A DNA stretch of 64,000 nt. Origin: Mesaphorura yosii. Its lineage: Eukaryota; Arthropoda; Collembola; Poduromorpha; Tullbergiidae. The stretch lies in the NCBI GenBank assembly GCA_009869945.1, contig WIXG01000020.1, positions 310,001-374,000 on the forward strand, read 5' to 3'. A program made the translations under genes and the position numbers. The notes under the pieces are model-generated. The model saw nothing but the letters and a program-made list of their open reading frames with translations. It was not told the origin of the DNA and ran no database searches. Shown here in pieces: positions 1 to 11,100 of this stretch (position 1 is the stretch's first letter; the number at the start of each line of letters is the position of its first letter).

Positions 1-1006
1 TATTTTGTCCCGATAATAACCAGTGGCAAAGGGAACGGTTCTAGGTAGTCTCTGTCCTGTAAACGTGACATGTATTCATTCGCTTGCATTTAGTTACTTT
101 GACGAGATGCGTTTGAGCTCGGCTTCACCTGCTCAGCGTCCACAATTCTGGCTGTGAGTTTTTCATCAAGTATTTGAGTTAGATTCACAGCTGCCATTTT
201 ATCCATTGAGGAAATTGCCAACTTGAATGCCCTGCGAAATGGTATTAGCGTTTTCATATGCACAAATTCAATGTCTTACACTATTTGATTACCTCCGTCC
301 GTGGGTGATTGCTGCGTCGAGTGCTGACCAGATTTGTTGAGGTTCCGACAAGTCGAGCACGAAGAAAAGTGACATTTTATCAAGGCAGTCGCTGGTTATG
401 ATTGGAGTCTCAATTAGGTCAGAGAAACGCTTTGCATCTCCTCCGAGTTCCCAAATGTTACAGACGCGCTTTTTCTGAAACGCAATGGAAGCGCATTTCG
501 TCTTGGATTGCTAAATCGCTCGAAATGCTTTACTCACTTCAGAGGAACGCAGACGAGCGAAGGAGTAGTCGAGGGCCAAGGTTGGTTTTACTGCGTCAGT
601 TTTCTCCAGAAACGCATTTATGAGGGTCGTCTTACCCTTCAGAAGTCCATTCATTAAGACAAGCTCAGCAGGCCTTACATACTTTGTACACTCACAGCAT
701 TTTGGTTTCCTAGAACAAATATTGTTGAGAAATTGGTCATGAATTGCTGTGTTCTGCTAGCCTCCTTTGCCATTTCATCCCACAAATTCAGGTCGCTTGG
801 ATTCCTGTAGGCAAGCAACACGTGTTGGATTGATATAAATCTGAATAAATTTAATAAACTCACAGTGACTTTTCCATGTTCTTGAATTCTGGGTCCGACA
901 TTGGCGTGGTGGTGAAATCCTTTGACGACGGTAGAAGATGATGCGATTCCTCCGGCGAAAGCGGGTTAGATACCTCAACCTGAGCATTGGTAACTGTTGT
1001 GGCCAT
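1..1006 (-). CDS. DYNC2LI1: cytoplasmic dynein 2 light intermediate chain 1, 5' part (partial at window edge)
   Basis: Light intermediate chain of the dynein-2 motor, which drives retrograde intraflagellar transport in cilia. Model: complement of exons 864..1006, 696..804, 538..636, 293..474, 129..231 and 1..56, running off the left edge. Introns are 59-72 bp with GT-AG ends and consistent phases. The ATG at 1006 opens a short polar N-terminus of about 50 residues. A Ras-like GTPase fold follows with an intact P-loop GNQNAGKT (residues 80-87), then PTLALDYSFAR, NIWELGGD (the family's W-E-L-G-G motif) and FFVLDLSEP. The last visible exon reads EPFPLPLVIIGTK, matching the DPFPVPLVIIGSK segment I recall from vertebrate DYNC2LI1. 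Dynein-1 light intermediate chains also have this fold, but the WELGGD and PFPxPLVIIG segments favour dynein-2. The rest of the protein lies outside the window. Confidence 0.85.
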
Positions 1007-1431
1007 TCTGAATGACGTTGTTGGAACCTTAAAGTAATTTATGGTTTCAGAATGGACACAAAACCAATTAGCCGTAACACGTAGTTAAAACGGTACGAGC
1101 TGTCCAGGCAGTCTTTTTGGAAATGTGTAATTAAAATCGACATATGCGATCAGAAAGCATTGGATCGTATCATGGCAACCATGTGAAAACAAATACAACC
1201 AAGAAATTTGAGACGACAGGCTTAAAGTGTTCGTCCCACAATGCATTGCGTTCCAGTTACGCTTGGCTATAAATTCAGCTCATGGGCACGGGAATAATGC
1301 AGTTTAAAAATCATACTTTGGCTTTTTATTAAAATGTTCCATCAAAAATAGTAACAATATTCTAACGATTGTCGGCCATTCGGTTGTGACAAGGACTGCT
1401 TTGAAAATAGTTTCATTTTGAATAATTTCCA
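1007..1431. other. intergenic/3'UTR between DYNC2LI1 and EXOC1
   Basis: Short spacer between two genes on the same strand. It must hold the EXOC1 3'UTR and the DYNC2LI1 promoter. The minus-strand AATAAA at 1325-1330 is the only clear signal I see. Confidence 0.6.
1325..1330 (-). promoter_or_regulatory. polyadenylation signal of EXOC1
   Basis: Plus-strand TTTATT, i.e. AATAAA on the minus strand, about 100 nt downstream of the EXOC1 stop codon. The spacing fits a normal short 3'UTR. Confidence 0.55.
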
Positions 1432-4400
1432 TCAATGAGACTGAGCGATCTCTGAGAAGAAGAGTAGGATATCCTGTATGGTAAAGTCCAGCGTGATCTT
1501 GGCTCCTGGATAACACCGGCTGATTAAACTCTCAATGGATTTATACTGGACAATGAATTCCTCCTGCATGGCCCGCCATACCACCTATCGCAAAAATTGT
1601 GAATTTTTAATCTGTCTCCTTTAATTGCTTTGGACAAAAATCAAGCATTGGTATATTTACCTGCAGGACGTTTTCCTCCTCGGACAAGTGTTTCTCCACC
1701 TTTTTAAACAAGGCCTCCAACCCCTTCTTAACCTCCTTGGCAGGATATTCTTTAATCACACGCTTAAGTTCGGCACGACTGAAGGCCATCTGGAAGCCAA
1801 TCTCGGATTCTTTAACGCCCTGACTGACTTTAGTCTGCACTCCTTCGAAAAACTCCTACGAAAGGGACAAATTATCTTTAGTATTAGTATTTGGTAAGGA
1901 CAAAATATAAAGTGTTAGAGTGCTAACATTTAGTTTCACAAGCGGTCTTCCAAAGTATTTGGTCACGTATGCATTCAGAGCCTCATTGTATTTGGCTTTG
2001 GCATCACGCTTTTGCTGCTCCATGGCTGCCACTTTCAACTGAGATAGAATAGCGTGTAGACGGTGAAAATTCTCCATTCTAATCACTTCGCCGGGAGTTT
2101 TGCTGCTCTCGTTGGAGAGTCGGTTAATCCCATCAAAAATTGAAGTCAGCATTCTCAGGTACCACTTTTCTAGGTCGCTCCTCCTTGACGAACCTTCAAA
2201 AATGGACTCCGCCATTTGGGCAAAATCCTACGTTAAAGAGTTAATAAATTATTAAAACTCGCAAGGGTGAGAACAATCTTGAACAATGAGCCTTGCAGTT
2301 CTCAGGGTTTGAGGTTCTCACCTCAAAATCGGTGACAAATGGAAGAATGCCTGGCTTGGACTTCTTTGGAAGCCGGCTGTCGTCAATGACTTGAACGTAC
2401 GAACTCATTAGGCGATCAAAACTTCGTTTTTCCTGAATTAACACTGAACCGAATATTATTCCAATAAAGGTTGTTGAGTTTTCCGGTTTCAAGGTATGAT
2501 GACCAAGTCTCACCATCGCTCCCATACAGAACCTAAGCAAATGAAATAGGACGAAAATTAACGATAACATCGGAGGATCAACCATGGAAATAGCAGTACT
2601 CACGTGGACTCCATCTTTTCATATTGCGTAAGAAAGTTGACCAGCTCTGTCTCAATTGAGCCGAATAGTTGTGTCATCAATCGCCGCAGCTCATTTCCCG
2701 CTAAACTTCTTGCAGGCGAAACTGCACTTGACGAAGGGCTAATAGCTGTAGTGCTTTCAACGTGGAAGAAGTTTGACATGAAATTTTCCTCAGAGTTAAC
2801 AGCTGGCTCCAAGCCTTCCAGGATTTGTTCAAGGACATCGTAAAAATGTTGTCTTTCTGAAGAATCAATGGACCTAATAAGGTAATAGAACGGAAAACTT
2901 TGTAGTCAGGTTGCTTGAGTTGCCTTATATATTCCTATTTACCCTTCTCCAGAGCCTTGACTTTCCGTATCACCGTCACGTGTGGCTAAGCTTCTAGTTT
3001 TACCAAAGTAACGACCACGGATTCTTAAATCACCCGAAGACACAGACGCTGTAAAATAAAGTTGCAATAGAAAAAAACTATTCAAAGGACTTTAATTAAT
3101 TAATCTTACATCTGGACGAGATTGTTCCGCCCGAAATACGGTGCCTTGCTTCATCGAACACATTTTTCACATTCCTCTCGTATATCTTTTGTATGCTCGT
3201 TGTGTAGGTTTTCAGCAGGGATCCAAATGACTCTGGATCCATCAACTTCAGCCAACTCGTGAGCTCGACGTATCGTAACAAGTCCTGATGCATTCTTGAC
3301 AACGTCGGAAGTCTAAAGGCTAGTATTGAACTTTTGATATCCATCGATGAAATACTGTTTCCAAAGTGAATGAATAGTTTAGCCAAGTGTGATGTAAGGT
3401 GCTGTGAAAATTTTATCTTGATTTTCTCCAGTCTTCTGTTCTGATCGGTAACGGCTTGCATTTTGAGCAAAGCGGGATGAATGTTTCCCTGAAATGGAAG
3501 GTAATTTTTTAAAATTAGAGTGTGCGCAAGGCATCAATCATGCATCGAAGATGACCAAGCAGTTGCACTCACATCCATACTTAAGGCATTTCTCAACTGG
3601 AAGGCAGATTTCGCCGCAGCCTTGATTCCTTCGGGCGAATTAAGATCTGCATTAGCTAGAGCAGATGCGTGGGGGAAATCCAAGGCCGAAATCAGGTTCT
3701 GGAGTTCAGTCAACAACAACTGATTATTCTTAGCTGCAGTCCCCATTTGTGAGTTCTCCTCCTCAATCTTTTCTATTGAACTCTTAACGTGAGTTATGGT
3801 TTCTTCATAGGATGTGATTTCAGATTCTATGTCTCCTAAGGCACTGATCGAAATGTCTATGGATTCCATCAGTGAGTTTATCTGAGCCTCAGATTCCATA
3901 ATTGTGTGAATATTTTCCTGTAGAAATCATACACATAAGCGGTTCAGTTTCATAAAAGCCGAATCTGATGAAGCACATCAGTTTTGCTTACTCCGTCCAG
4001 AATGGACAATTCTTTGGCTAACTGTTCCATAAAGGCCTCTGCATGAACAACTGCATTTTCTGCCCGAAGTAGGACCTTTTCCAAATCGGCTTCTTCTCTT
4101 TCGGTCAGTCCAAATTCATCTTCCTCGCTGTCCATTTCTTTGGATACAATCGCAACTATGCTGTGAGGATCGCTGTCCGTCTCCTCCTCTTCTTCTTGGT
4201 AGTTCAGAAACTTGGGTGGTTGGTGCCGTCTGGAGCATATCTATTTAGAATAGTTGTCATTTGTTTTAAAGTTCAACATAGAAGAAGAAACAGAATTAAA
4301 AGAATAACGATAATAACGAACCTGGAATAACAGGGAGAATAATGTATCCTTTTCCGGCAGGACGTCCGCAACCCATTGATAAGTCTTCTCAAGATGTAGA

Positions 4401-4862
4401 TCAAACTCCTGGGATTCCTGAGAAGAAAACACGATTCCTTATGCGATCTAAAGTAAATTAAACTATTATACATAATCAAGCAAACCTTGGCCTTGTAATT
4501 TGCTTCCTTCAACGCGGACAACGGCCATTCTTGTTTTCTCTTGTATCCTTTCTCTGACTTCTTCACCTGCAACAAAAGATAGTTCAAATAGTTAAAGGAT
4601 AGTTGGGCTTGGATGTTCATCGTGATTACATAATTTAATTAATTTTGAAAATCCTTACCAAGTACAAAGTAAACCTCACTGGTCTCTCGATGCTGCCGGT
4701 GAAGCAAAGAAAGTTATTGGACCTATGCTCCTCCGTTCCAGCGCCGCCTGGAGTTGACTTCTTTCCAGTACGGCCCAACTTACTAACTGCCACAACCGCA
4801 TGAAGTCTCTCTTTTGTAGACTCGAACACATCTTTCTGCAACTCGAACCGAATAGCACTCAT
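1432..4862 (-). CDS. EXOC1: exocyst complex component 1 (Sec3)
   Basis: Subunit of the exocyst, which tethers secretory vesicles at the plasma membrane. Sec3 binds PI(4,5)P2 and Rho-type GTPases through its N-terminal PH-like domain. Twelve exons: complement of 4659..4862, 4486..4566, 4322..4417, 3992..4240, 3573..3917, 3110..3488, 2943..3048, 2604..2873, 2322..2532, 1928..2227, 1661..1855 and 1432..1584. They total 2589 nt (862 aa; human is about 890) with phases that agree throughout. The start [13 protein letters not shown] resembles the vertebrate start [26 protein letters not shown] belongs to the PH-like domain. A coiled-coil stretch follows, with [20 protein letters not shown]. Sec3_C motifs include [36 protein letters not shown] and the C-terminus [16 protein letters not shown]. 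All introns are about 62-95 bp. Confidence 0.96.
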
Positions 4863-5301
4863 TTCTGTCGCTGAACTGGCTCGCTGCTAATCTGCAGGTC
4901 TCTTTAAATTAACTGGAGTGGCTACTCCGTGTGTATTAACTGAGTCACTGCTTGAGGGGCTTTTAACTTTTCACGTTCCATCCATAATGCGGCAGATTAA
5001 ACTTCTTGTCACTAATTCCAATTCATGCACTCCACGTCAGTTGAAAAAGTGGGTGTATTTACATCAACTGGTTATGAATTGTTATACGGCAAGCACGGTT
5101 TAAAAACTTCCTCCTTCAGCAAAGAGTTTCGTGTGCAGGTTCGAATTGCGATGATACTTTCCTACCCTTTGTTCACACTTGGGACGCACATTAAGCATAG
5201 AGTTGAATTTATATTGCAAATTTATTATTAATACCGAAGATCACCGATTTACAGTGTGCGTTTGCTTAATTAGTCATTTCTTAGGTAAAAAGTTCTCCAA
5301 T
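4863..5301. other. intergenic between EXOC1 and the ZnF-UBP gene
   Basis: No coding exon recognised. It should contain the EXOC1 promoter and the short 3'UTR of the ZnF-UBP gene. Open stretches on the plus strand have no recognisable protein and no good splice context. Confidence 0.5.
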
Positions 5302-6064
5302 TCACCGAAAGCATTTGTAGCAGTAGATGGTGCCAGACCTCAAGTCACATCCTGAAAATTCAAGATTAGAGCACTTAGCTTAATGAACTTTGTTCGGAAT
5401 CGTCAGGAGTCGATGAAGAACAGTTTCTTTTAGGAAGAACCTAGTACGTGCCCCCTCTCGTCCACGTGCTGATTAAAATGCCCCCGACGTGAACACGCAA
5501 AGTGGATGCAGTTGGGGCATGCTGTGACGAAACCGTCTCGCCGAGCACAATGATAGCATTTGCTCATCGCAATCTGCAATACATCGATGGATTCTCTTAA
5601 TTCTTATATTATCCTACACGCAATTGCAATTATATATAATTATGGCCGAAACTGTATAACTGAAGATTTATCATCGCAGGAGTCAAGAAATGGATGAGAT
5701 TAATGCAGAGTTTCGAGTAAGAAGTCACGCCTCCGTTTCTCTTCAACTTTTCCAGATACTCGCAGTGGACCTTGATCAGTTTTCGGGACCGGGAATGGAA
5801 CGAGTTGAGGAGAGCGCTTTTAAGGGTGGACATGTCGCCTCCTACGGCGCTGGTGGTGCCACTTGACCGTGAGCTATGGTGATTGTGAGATTTTATACCA
5901 CTGGACGACGAAGGGGCCGATGACAATGACGACGTCTTGATATCGATGAACGCTATGTTAGCATTGGCATTATCACTTGAATTGTGAATGGAGCCAGAAC
6001 CAGACGCAGAAGTAATTTTCTTAGTTCCGTGGTGAGAATCCAGGGAAATCTTCTTCGGATCCAT
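5302..6064 (-). CDS. isolated USP22-type ZnF-UBP domain protein (172 aa)
   Basis: Model: complement of exons 5729..6064, 5441..5573 and 5302..5351 (519 nt, 172 aa). Residues 1-80 are low-complexity and Ser/His/Gly-rich (MDPKKISLDSHHGTKK...). A basic helical stretch RSRKLIKVHCEYLEKLKRNG follows. The second and third exons encode a zinc finger of UBP type: CYHCARRDGF, ACPNCIHFAC, GHFNQHVDERGH, then DLRSGTIYCYKC. Cys/His ligands keep the family spacing, and the H-(x)-L-(x2)-D-L-(x2)-G-x-I-Y-C pattern matches USP22/USP27X/Ubp8. In USP22 this domain joins the SAGA deubiquitinase module and is followed by a peptidase domain. Here the reading ends FR-stop, and EXOC1 begins 440 bp further along, so no peptidase domain is available. 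The donor between exons 2 and 3 is a weak GTTCTT, chosen because it restores the domain. Alternatives: a truncated duplicate of a USP22 gene, or a bona fide small adaptor. Confidence 0.6.
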
Positions 6065-8144
6065 CGCTTTGATCTGTGGACTCTATTCGTTGAAGCAGGC
6101 ACGATATTAATTGAACCTAACACCGGTAAATGAATTGGAATCTCCAACTAATTCGTCAACAGTAAATTGGTAAGGCTTACACTTTGTTCGTCTGATAAGA
6201 GATCAACAAGTTTGAAGATCAGTCAATATTAATTCATGACAGCAGTGATTCACTAACATGAATATCGGTATCAATTGATTTTCGATTGATCTTCGAATAC
6301 TCTAATACCGTTTTCTACTAAGCCTTCCGCTTTTGAGTTCAAATGCAGATGGAAGACGGTGGTGTGTCGGTCCTAAAGGGCCACTGTTTAACGGTGTTGA
6401 TGTCGAAGCAATTCGGGCTATGAAGAAGGAATTTTTACACGTAAAAAACGTTGATGCAATGAATGGTGGTGTGTGGTGTCTGTTGTCTTGAAGTCTCTCA
6501 GTACTGACGAATTTTCAGTGATGATTAAGTGAGAACAGTAATATTTGTAACTATTTTCTAACGTGAGCTCGTTGTGGTTTCCATCTGAATTTGAAATAAG
6601 ATACAAAATCCCAAGGATGTTGTGCTACACTGCTGTTCTTTGATCATCCTACGATCTTACCGCTAGGTGGCTATTGAAACTCGCTTTAATTGGCAATTAA
6701 ATTAAACAGGATGTGTCGAATCGAAATCTAAATGCAAACTATTATACAAAAAGTTACGGCAAATTCAATAGTGGCATGAGTTTTTGGTAGGATGGTCCGA
6801 TTTTTGCAGTTATTCAGTGGAAAACCAAAAGCCGTCCTGGTGTTCTCAGCTGGTTTCACAAGGGGTTCAAAGACGGTTGTCAAAGTCAGATGAGAAACAA
6901 TACCACAAGGTAAAGATTACACTGTCATTGACTTGACTATGATCGATGGCAGTTTTGGAAATGGTCATTCAGGGCGTGGGCACTGTCTCTATTCTTGTCC
7001 TGTCCTCAGGTCAAGTTCGTGGTCGGGATTGTTCCCCATAGTCACATGTTTGTCCTCAAACGGAGCCGGGAAGCAGTTCCCCTCGCCTCGGTCTGGGCGC
7101 CGTTAGTTATACAGCGGAATTCGGTGAAGTTGTGCCCGATAGACCGGCAGCTAGTCAGGGCCTCCGCGTAGAGTTTGGCATTTCAACATTCACCGGGATC
7201 AATCGGCGGAGCAAACGGTGTTACAACAATTCGGAGCCAGCCGCGGGACGCAAGATGAGACATTCATGTACAATGTGAGAGGAAAAATAGATCCTTGAGT
7301 GCATCTCATGGTGACATATTTTGTGTTATTGTTGCTCGAGGGGTTGGGCGCAACAATGGTTGAGGTAGAAGCCTTATAAAGCTTCAGAACGTTTACACAT
7401 GCATTGTAGCTACGAGCACTATGAGAAGACAAAGTCATTCTCTGGATATCCGTGGCTTTTTAAAGTCTGCAGTAGGCTCGCAACACAACATTTGTAAATG
7501 ACGGCTCTTTTGCATTTGTGAGAGTGTAGGAATTCACACATAGTTTACTTTGATTTCTCTCTGCAGTGCACATTCTGTGTTCTGCGTCTGCGAAAGGAGA
7601 TAGTATGGTAGTAGTAATAACATTGCGGATCACCTGTGCATAGTGTGCTCTTGCTTGTTTTGCCAGAAGGTAATTGACTTTTACGAGAACAACAATCGTG
7701 CACAGCGGAGAGTTTATGTACATTTAAATTTCTAGCTAAAAACACTAGTTAACCCGGGAACGAAGAGAAGACGGACACTTAATTTGTGCCAATATCCAGT
7801 AAATTCCATTTCTTCCATTTGTGATTTCCAAGAAACGTGGATGCCAATTGAACACAGTTCTTCCAATTCCAATTGTTGAAAGACGACATACTCTGATTCC
7901 AAGATTTCGTAATCTGCGTCACTTCCTGATCAGATTACGAGGTGAAAGAAAATAATCACGGGTGCAGTTTTCAGGGCACGGCATCGTTGCAAAGTGGACA
8001 TTGTGCAACTGTACTTAAAATTAACGCGAAATTGCTAAGTTAAGCCAGCCAACCTCAACGAGCTGACCTAGCATCAGCTGCGGCAAACTTGGAAGGAGGA
8101 AGTCATCAGTGATCCAACCAAACGAACAGCGAGCAGTCTGGAGT
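6065..8144. other. region without recognised gene; contains a GC-rich block
   Basis: Upstream of the ZnF-UBP gene. No protein family recognised on either strand. About 6970-7270 is clearly more GC-rich than its flanks and is open on both strands for about 45-55 codons. The rest looks like ordinary AT-rich non-coding DNA. Confidence 0.4.
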
Positions 8145-8159
8145 ATGGGCACAAGACTT
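8145..8159 (+). other. candidate first coding exon (ATG followed by a consensus donor)
   Basis: An ATG with four further in-frame codons (M-G-T-R-L) runs directly into a GTGAGT donor at 8160. It could be the end of a 5' exon of a transcript across the long 8-18 kb region, for example a 5' exon of the Rabin8 gene or of a small independent transcript. Joined in phase to the exon-like block at 16395 it stays open for about 78 codons. This is speculative. Confidence 0.2.
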
Positions 8160-11100
8160 GTGAGTGCTTAATCGTTACGAGATCCACGCTGATATCGACC
8201 GTAGACCGTGTTTCCTCATTAATGCGTGCAGAGTATACACGAGACGAGCCTGGAATCCTCAGATTTTTAGTTGTGGGCTAGTGCTAAAACCTGCAAACAC
8301 TGAAACAGGTAAACATTTAACACTCATTGCATTTTGCCACAGCTCTATTTATCGTATTTGTACACATTTTTCATCTTCTGATCTGAATTGCAAATTTACC
8401 AAGTACGACAAGCTCGGAATCTCATCATATGAGATATATATAAATGTAAATGTCAAATACGTTCACCATTGAACGTGATAGCGGTTCAGACATGTGTAAT
8501 TTTATTCGGGTAACGAATCAAGTAGGCTAATTCGAATTAGCCCTAATCACGTAGCGCTACTGCATGCATGACAACTGCAACAATTGAAAATTGCAACTCG
8601 AATAAGCATAATTTATTCATGCGTGAAGCAGTACGAGCGGCACCAGTGTAAATGCAATGACCCCGAAAAACATAATTTTGTTATTATTAGCTTTCTATTT
8701 TCATTTTAGCACATGCACGTTGTCCGCAGGTTGTGAACGACACAGGCGAAATAGTATAAACAAATGGCAATAACAAAAGCCATAAAATATAAAAGTAGAA
8801 AACATAACTCCTATTTTGTACTTTGTGTATGGCTGTCGATCTCTTTCTGTGATTCTGTGCCCGTATACTATTTCACTCCTTGTACACATCATTCACTTTT
8901 CAGTGTCTCGGCTACAATTCAGTCCAATTACAGTATTAAAAATAAACCTAAACTGGGTTACAAACTGTATATTTCACTGACGAGAATTTATGAAACTGAA
9001 ATGTCAATGGAAGGTGCCATGCATTGAAACACATTGAAATTTCTATTGTAGGCATATGCGCATTGATTTCGCCTTCGTCTATTCGGTATTCGAAATAGTT
9101 CAGGTGATGGTGACAGAAATCTTTTCAATTAATTACAAAACAATGTCGAAAGCGTATTCCAACCGAATACTCAGCGTAGGCTCAATTCGGCCATTGTCCT
9201 TTTGTAATCGCTCAAATTCAAATTCAAAGCATTCTACACGTGAAAGTTAATTAAATCATTGTCACATTGTTGGCTGACTGAAATCACGATGAGCACATTT
9301 GTTTTTGCTGCTTGCTCAGCACAGCAGCAGTTGTAATATGAAAATAACTCTAAGCGCGACAGAAACCAAGTCATAAATTAAAAAATACCGTTATGTCGAG
9401 GTGAGGATGTGGCGTTGATGCGCGTGCGTACCACGTTTGTGCAGTGCAGTTTCAAATTTTGCAAAACGTTAAATCACGACTATGATTCATATTCTGCTGT
9501 TTGCGTAATTGCGGCGACGAGATGAGTGTTGAGCTTGAACGGCAAGGCACAATCATAATTTTAATTAATTGCCATTGTTTAGTCGCGTAAACTTTCTTTC
9601 GTCTCCGTTCTTTCATGAACTGCGAAGTGTGCTTCCAATTTCGATTTTGTATTTTGTGGTGGTTGCTCTTTTGTCTTTACCTTGCCCAGTCTCACTTCTT
9701 TGTACGTGCAATTAAAAGAAGTACGCTCGCGCTGTATGCGAGACAAACAGAATTTCTTCTTCATATGAACTTCTCTTTGGGCATTGAGCCTAGCAACTCA
9801 CCTTACTGCAGTCGGTTAGCACTGCGGACTGCGAAATATTTGCAAAGAATTCAAAGAAACCTGCCTCCTCCTGCAAGTGAGGGAAGCGAGCGAGCATGTG
9901 CATGAGACAGAATGAACGGGTCAGACGAGAGAAACCTACTTTTGAATAAGTGCGTAGAATGTTATTAAAGCTTTATAATTTATCATGATACAGGTAAGAA
10001 ATTCTTTCATACACTCGGTCAGGTGTAACTTTTTGTACTGCACTTCGATTCGCTGAGGACGGCGCACGGGATATCAAAGGATATAGCAAAATAGCATTGT
10101 CTAGGCAATGCTTTACTAGTCAAAGAGATTGGATTGCCTTTTTAAAATTGCAGTCCACAATTTGTACTTGCTGACGAAACGGGCTTCCCTGGCGCTCTTG
10201 CGTCTTAATTTTTGATATCACCAATCTTCAAACTTTCTTTCTGTCGATGAAGATGAAGATTGCGTGTTTTTTTAATTGCGTCTTGTCTCTTGCGTGGCTT
10301 CGTCTTTGACTTCGACTCTGTCACTCTGTGGGATGATATGATTGAATTGCACCTGTGGGATAATACGCCACACCTCAGAATCACAAGGCAGAATTTGCGG
10401 CATGACGATGGCATACATTTGCCCGTTTGCGCATGATTAAGATAATCATTCATATTCCACATGAATTCGATGTGCTGGCTGTAGAAATAGACTCGACTCG
10501 ACATTCGATCTTATGTATGAACTGCAATAAAAGTAACAAGCAGCTACACCACACAATTTGTGGCCGGGAAAGTTGCACACTAGGCAATTACTAAACTGCT
10601 TAATGTCTTGATCTCAATCTGGCAATTGAACATTTTTATGACTTTTAAGCACGATTTGGCGAATTTGGCCAGAAAAGAGTGCAAATTACAAATCCATTAT
10701 TCTTGTGATTGTAAATTGCAATTTTATGGCCGGTTTCTCCTACCGAACTTAATCACGTAACACACAAATAGTGTCTATGATACTATCGTCTCATGCACTC
10801 ATTATTGCTTTGTTTCACTTATCTACTACTAAACAGGGACAAATTGCCAACCGTTTAACGGCCTGCACTTGCATGTCAACGTCAGCAAATTGAAATCACA
10901 ATGAGTAAGAGCAGTACACCTGCCATGACTCACCATGTTGTTATTGTTTTTAGAGTGTGCGTGGAGCATTTAATCTGCTTTGTCAACTTGTTATCTATGA
11001 TAATGTATGCAAACAGTCGCAGTTCAGTAGAGCACAATCTGATCTCCTCTCGTAACGTCATAACGTGAACGTGAGAGGTGATTTATCCTAATTCTGTATC

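Noticed and set aside
5441-6064. ZnF-UBP gene as the 5' part of a full USP22
   Set aside because: No peptidase-domain exons exist between 5302 and the EXOC1 start at 4862, and EXOC1 fills the sequence beyond.
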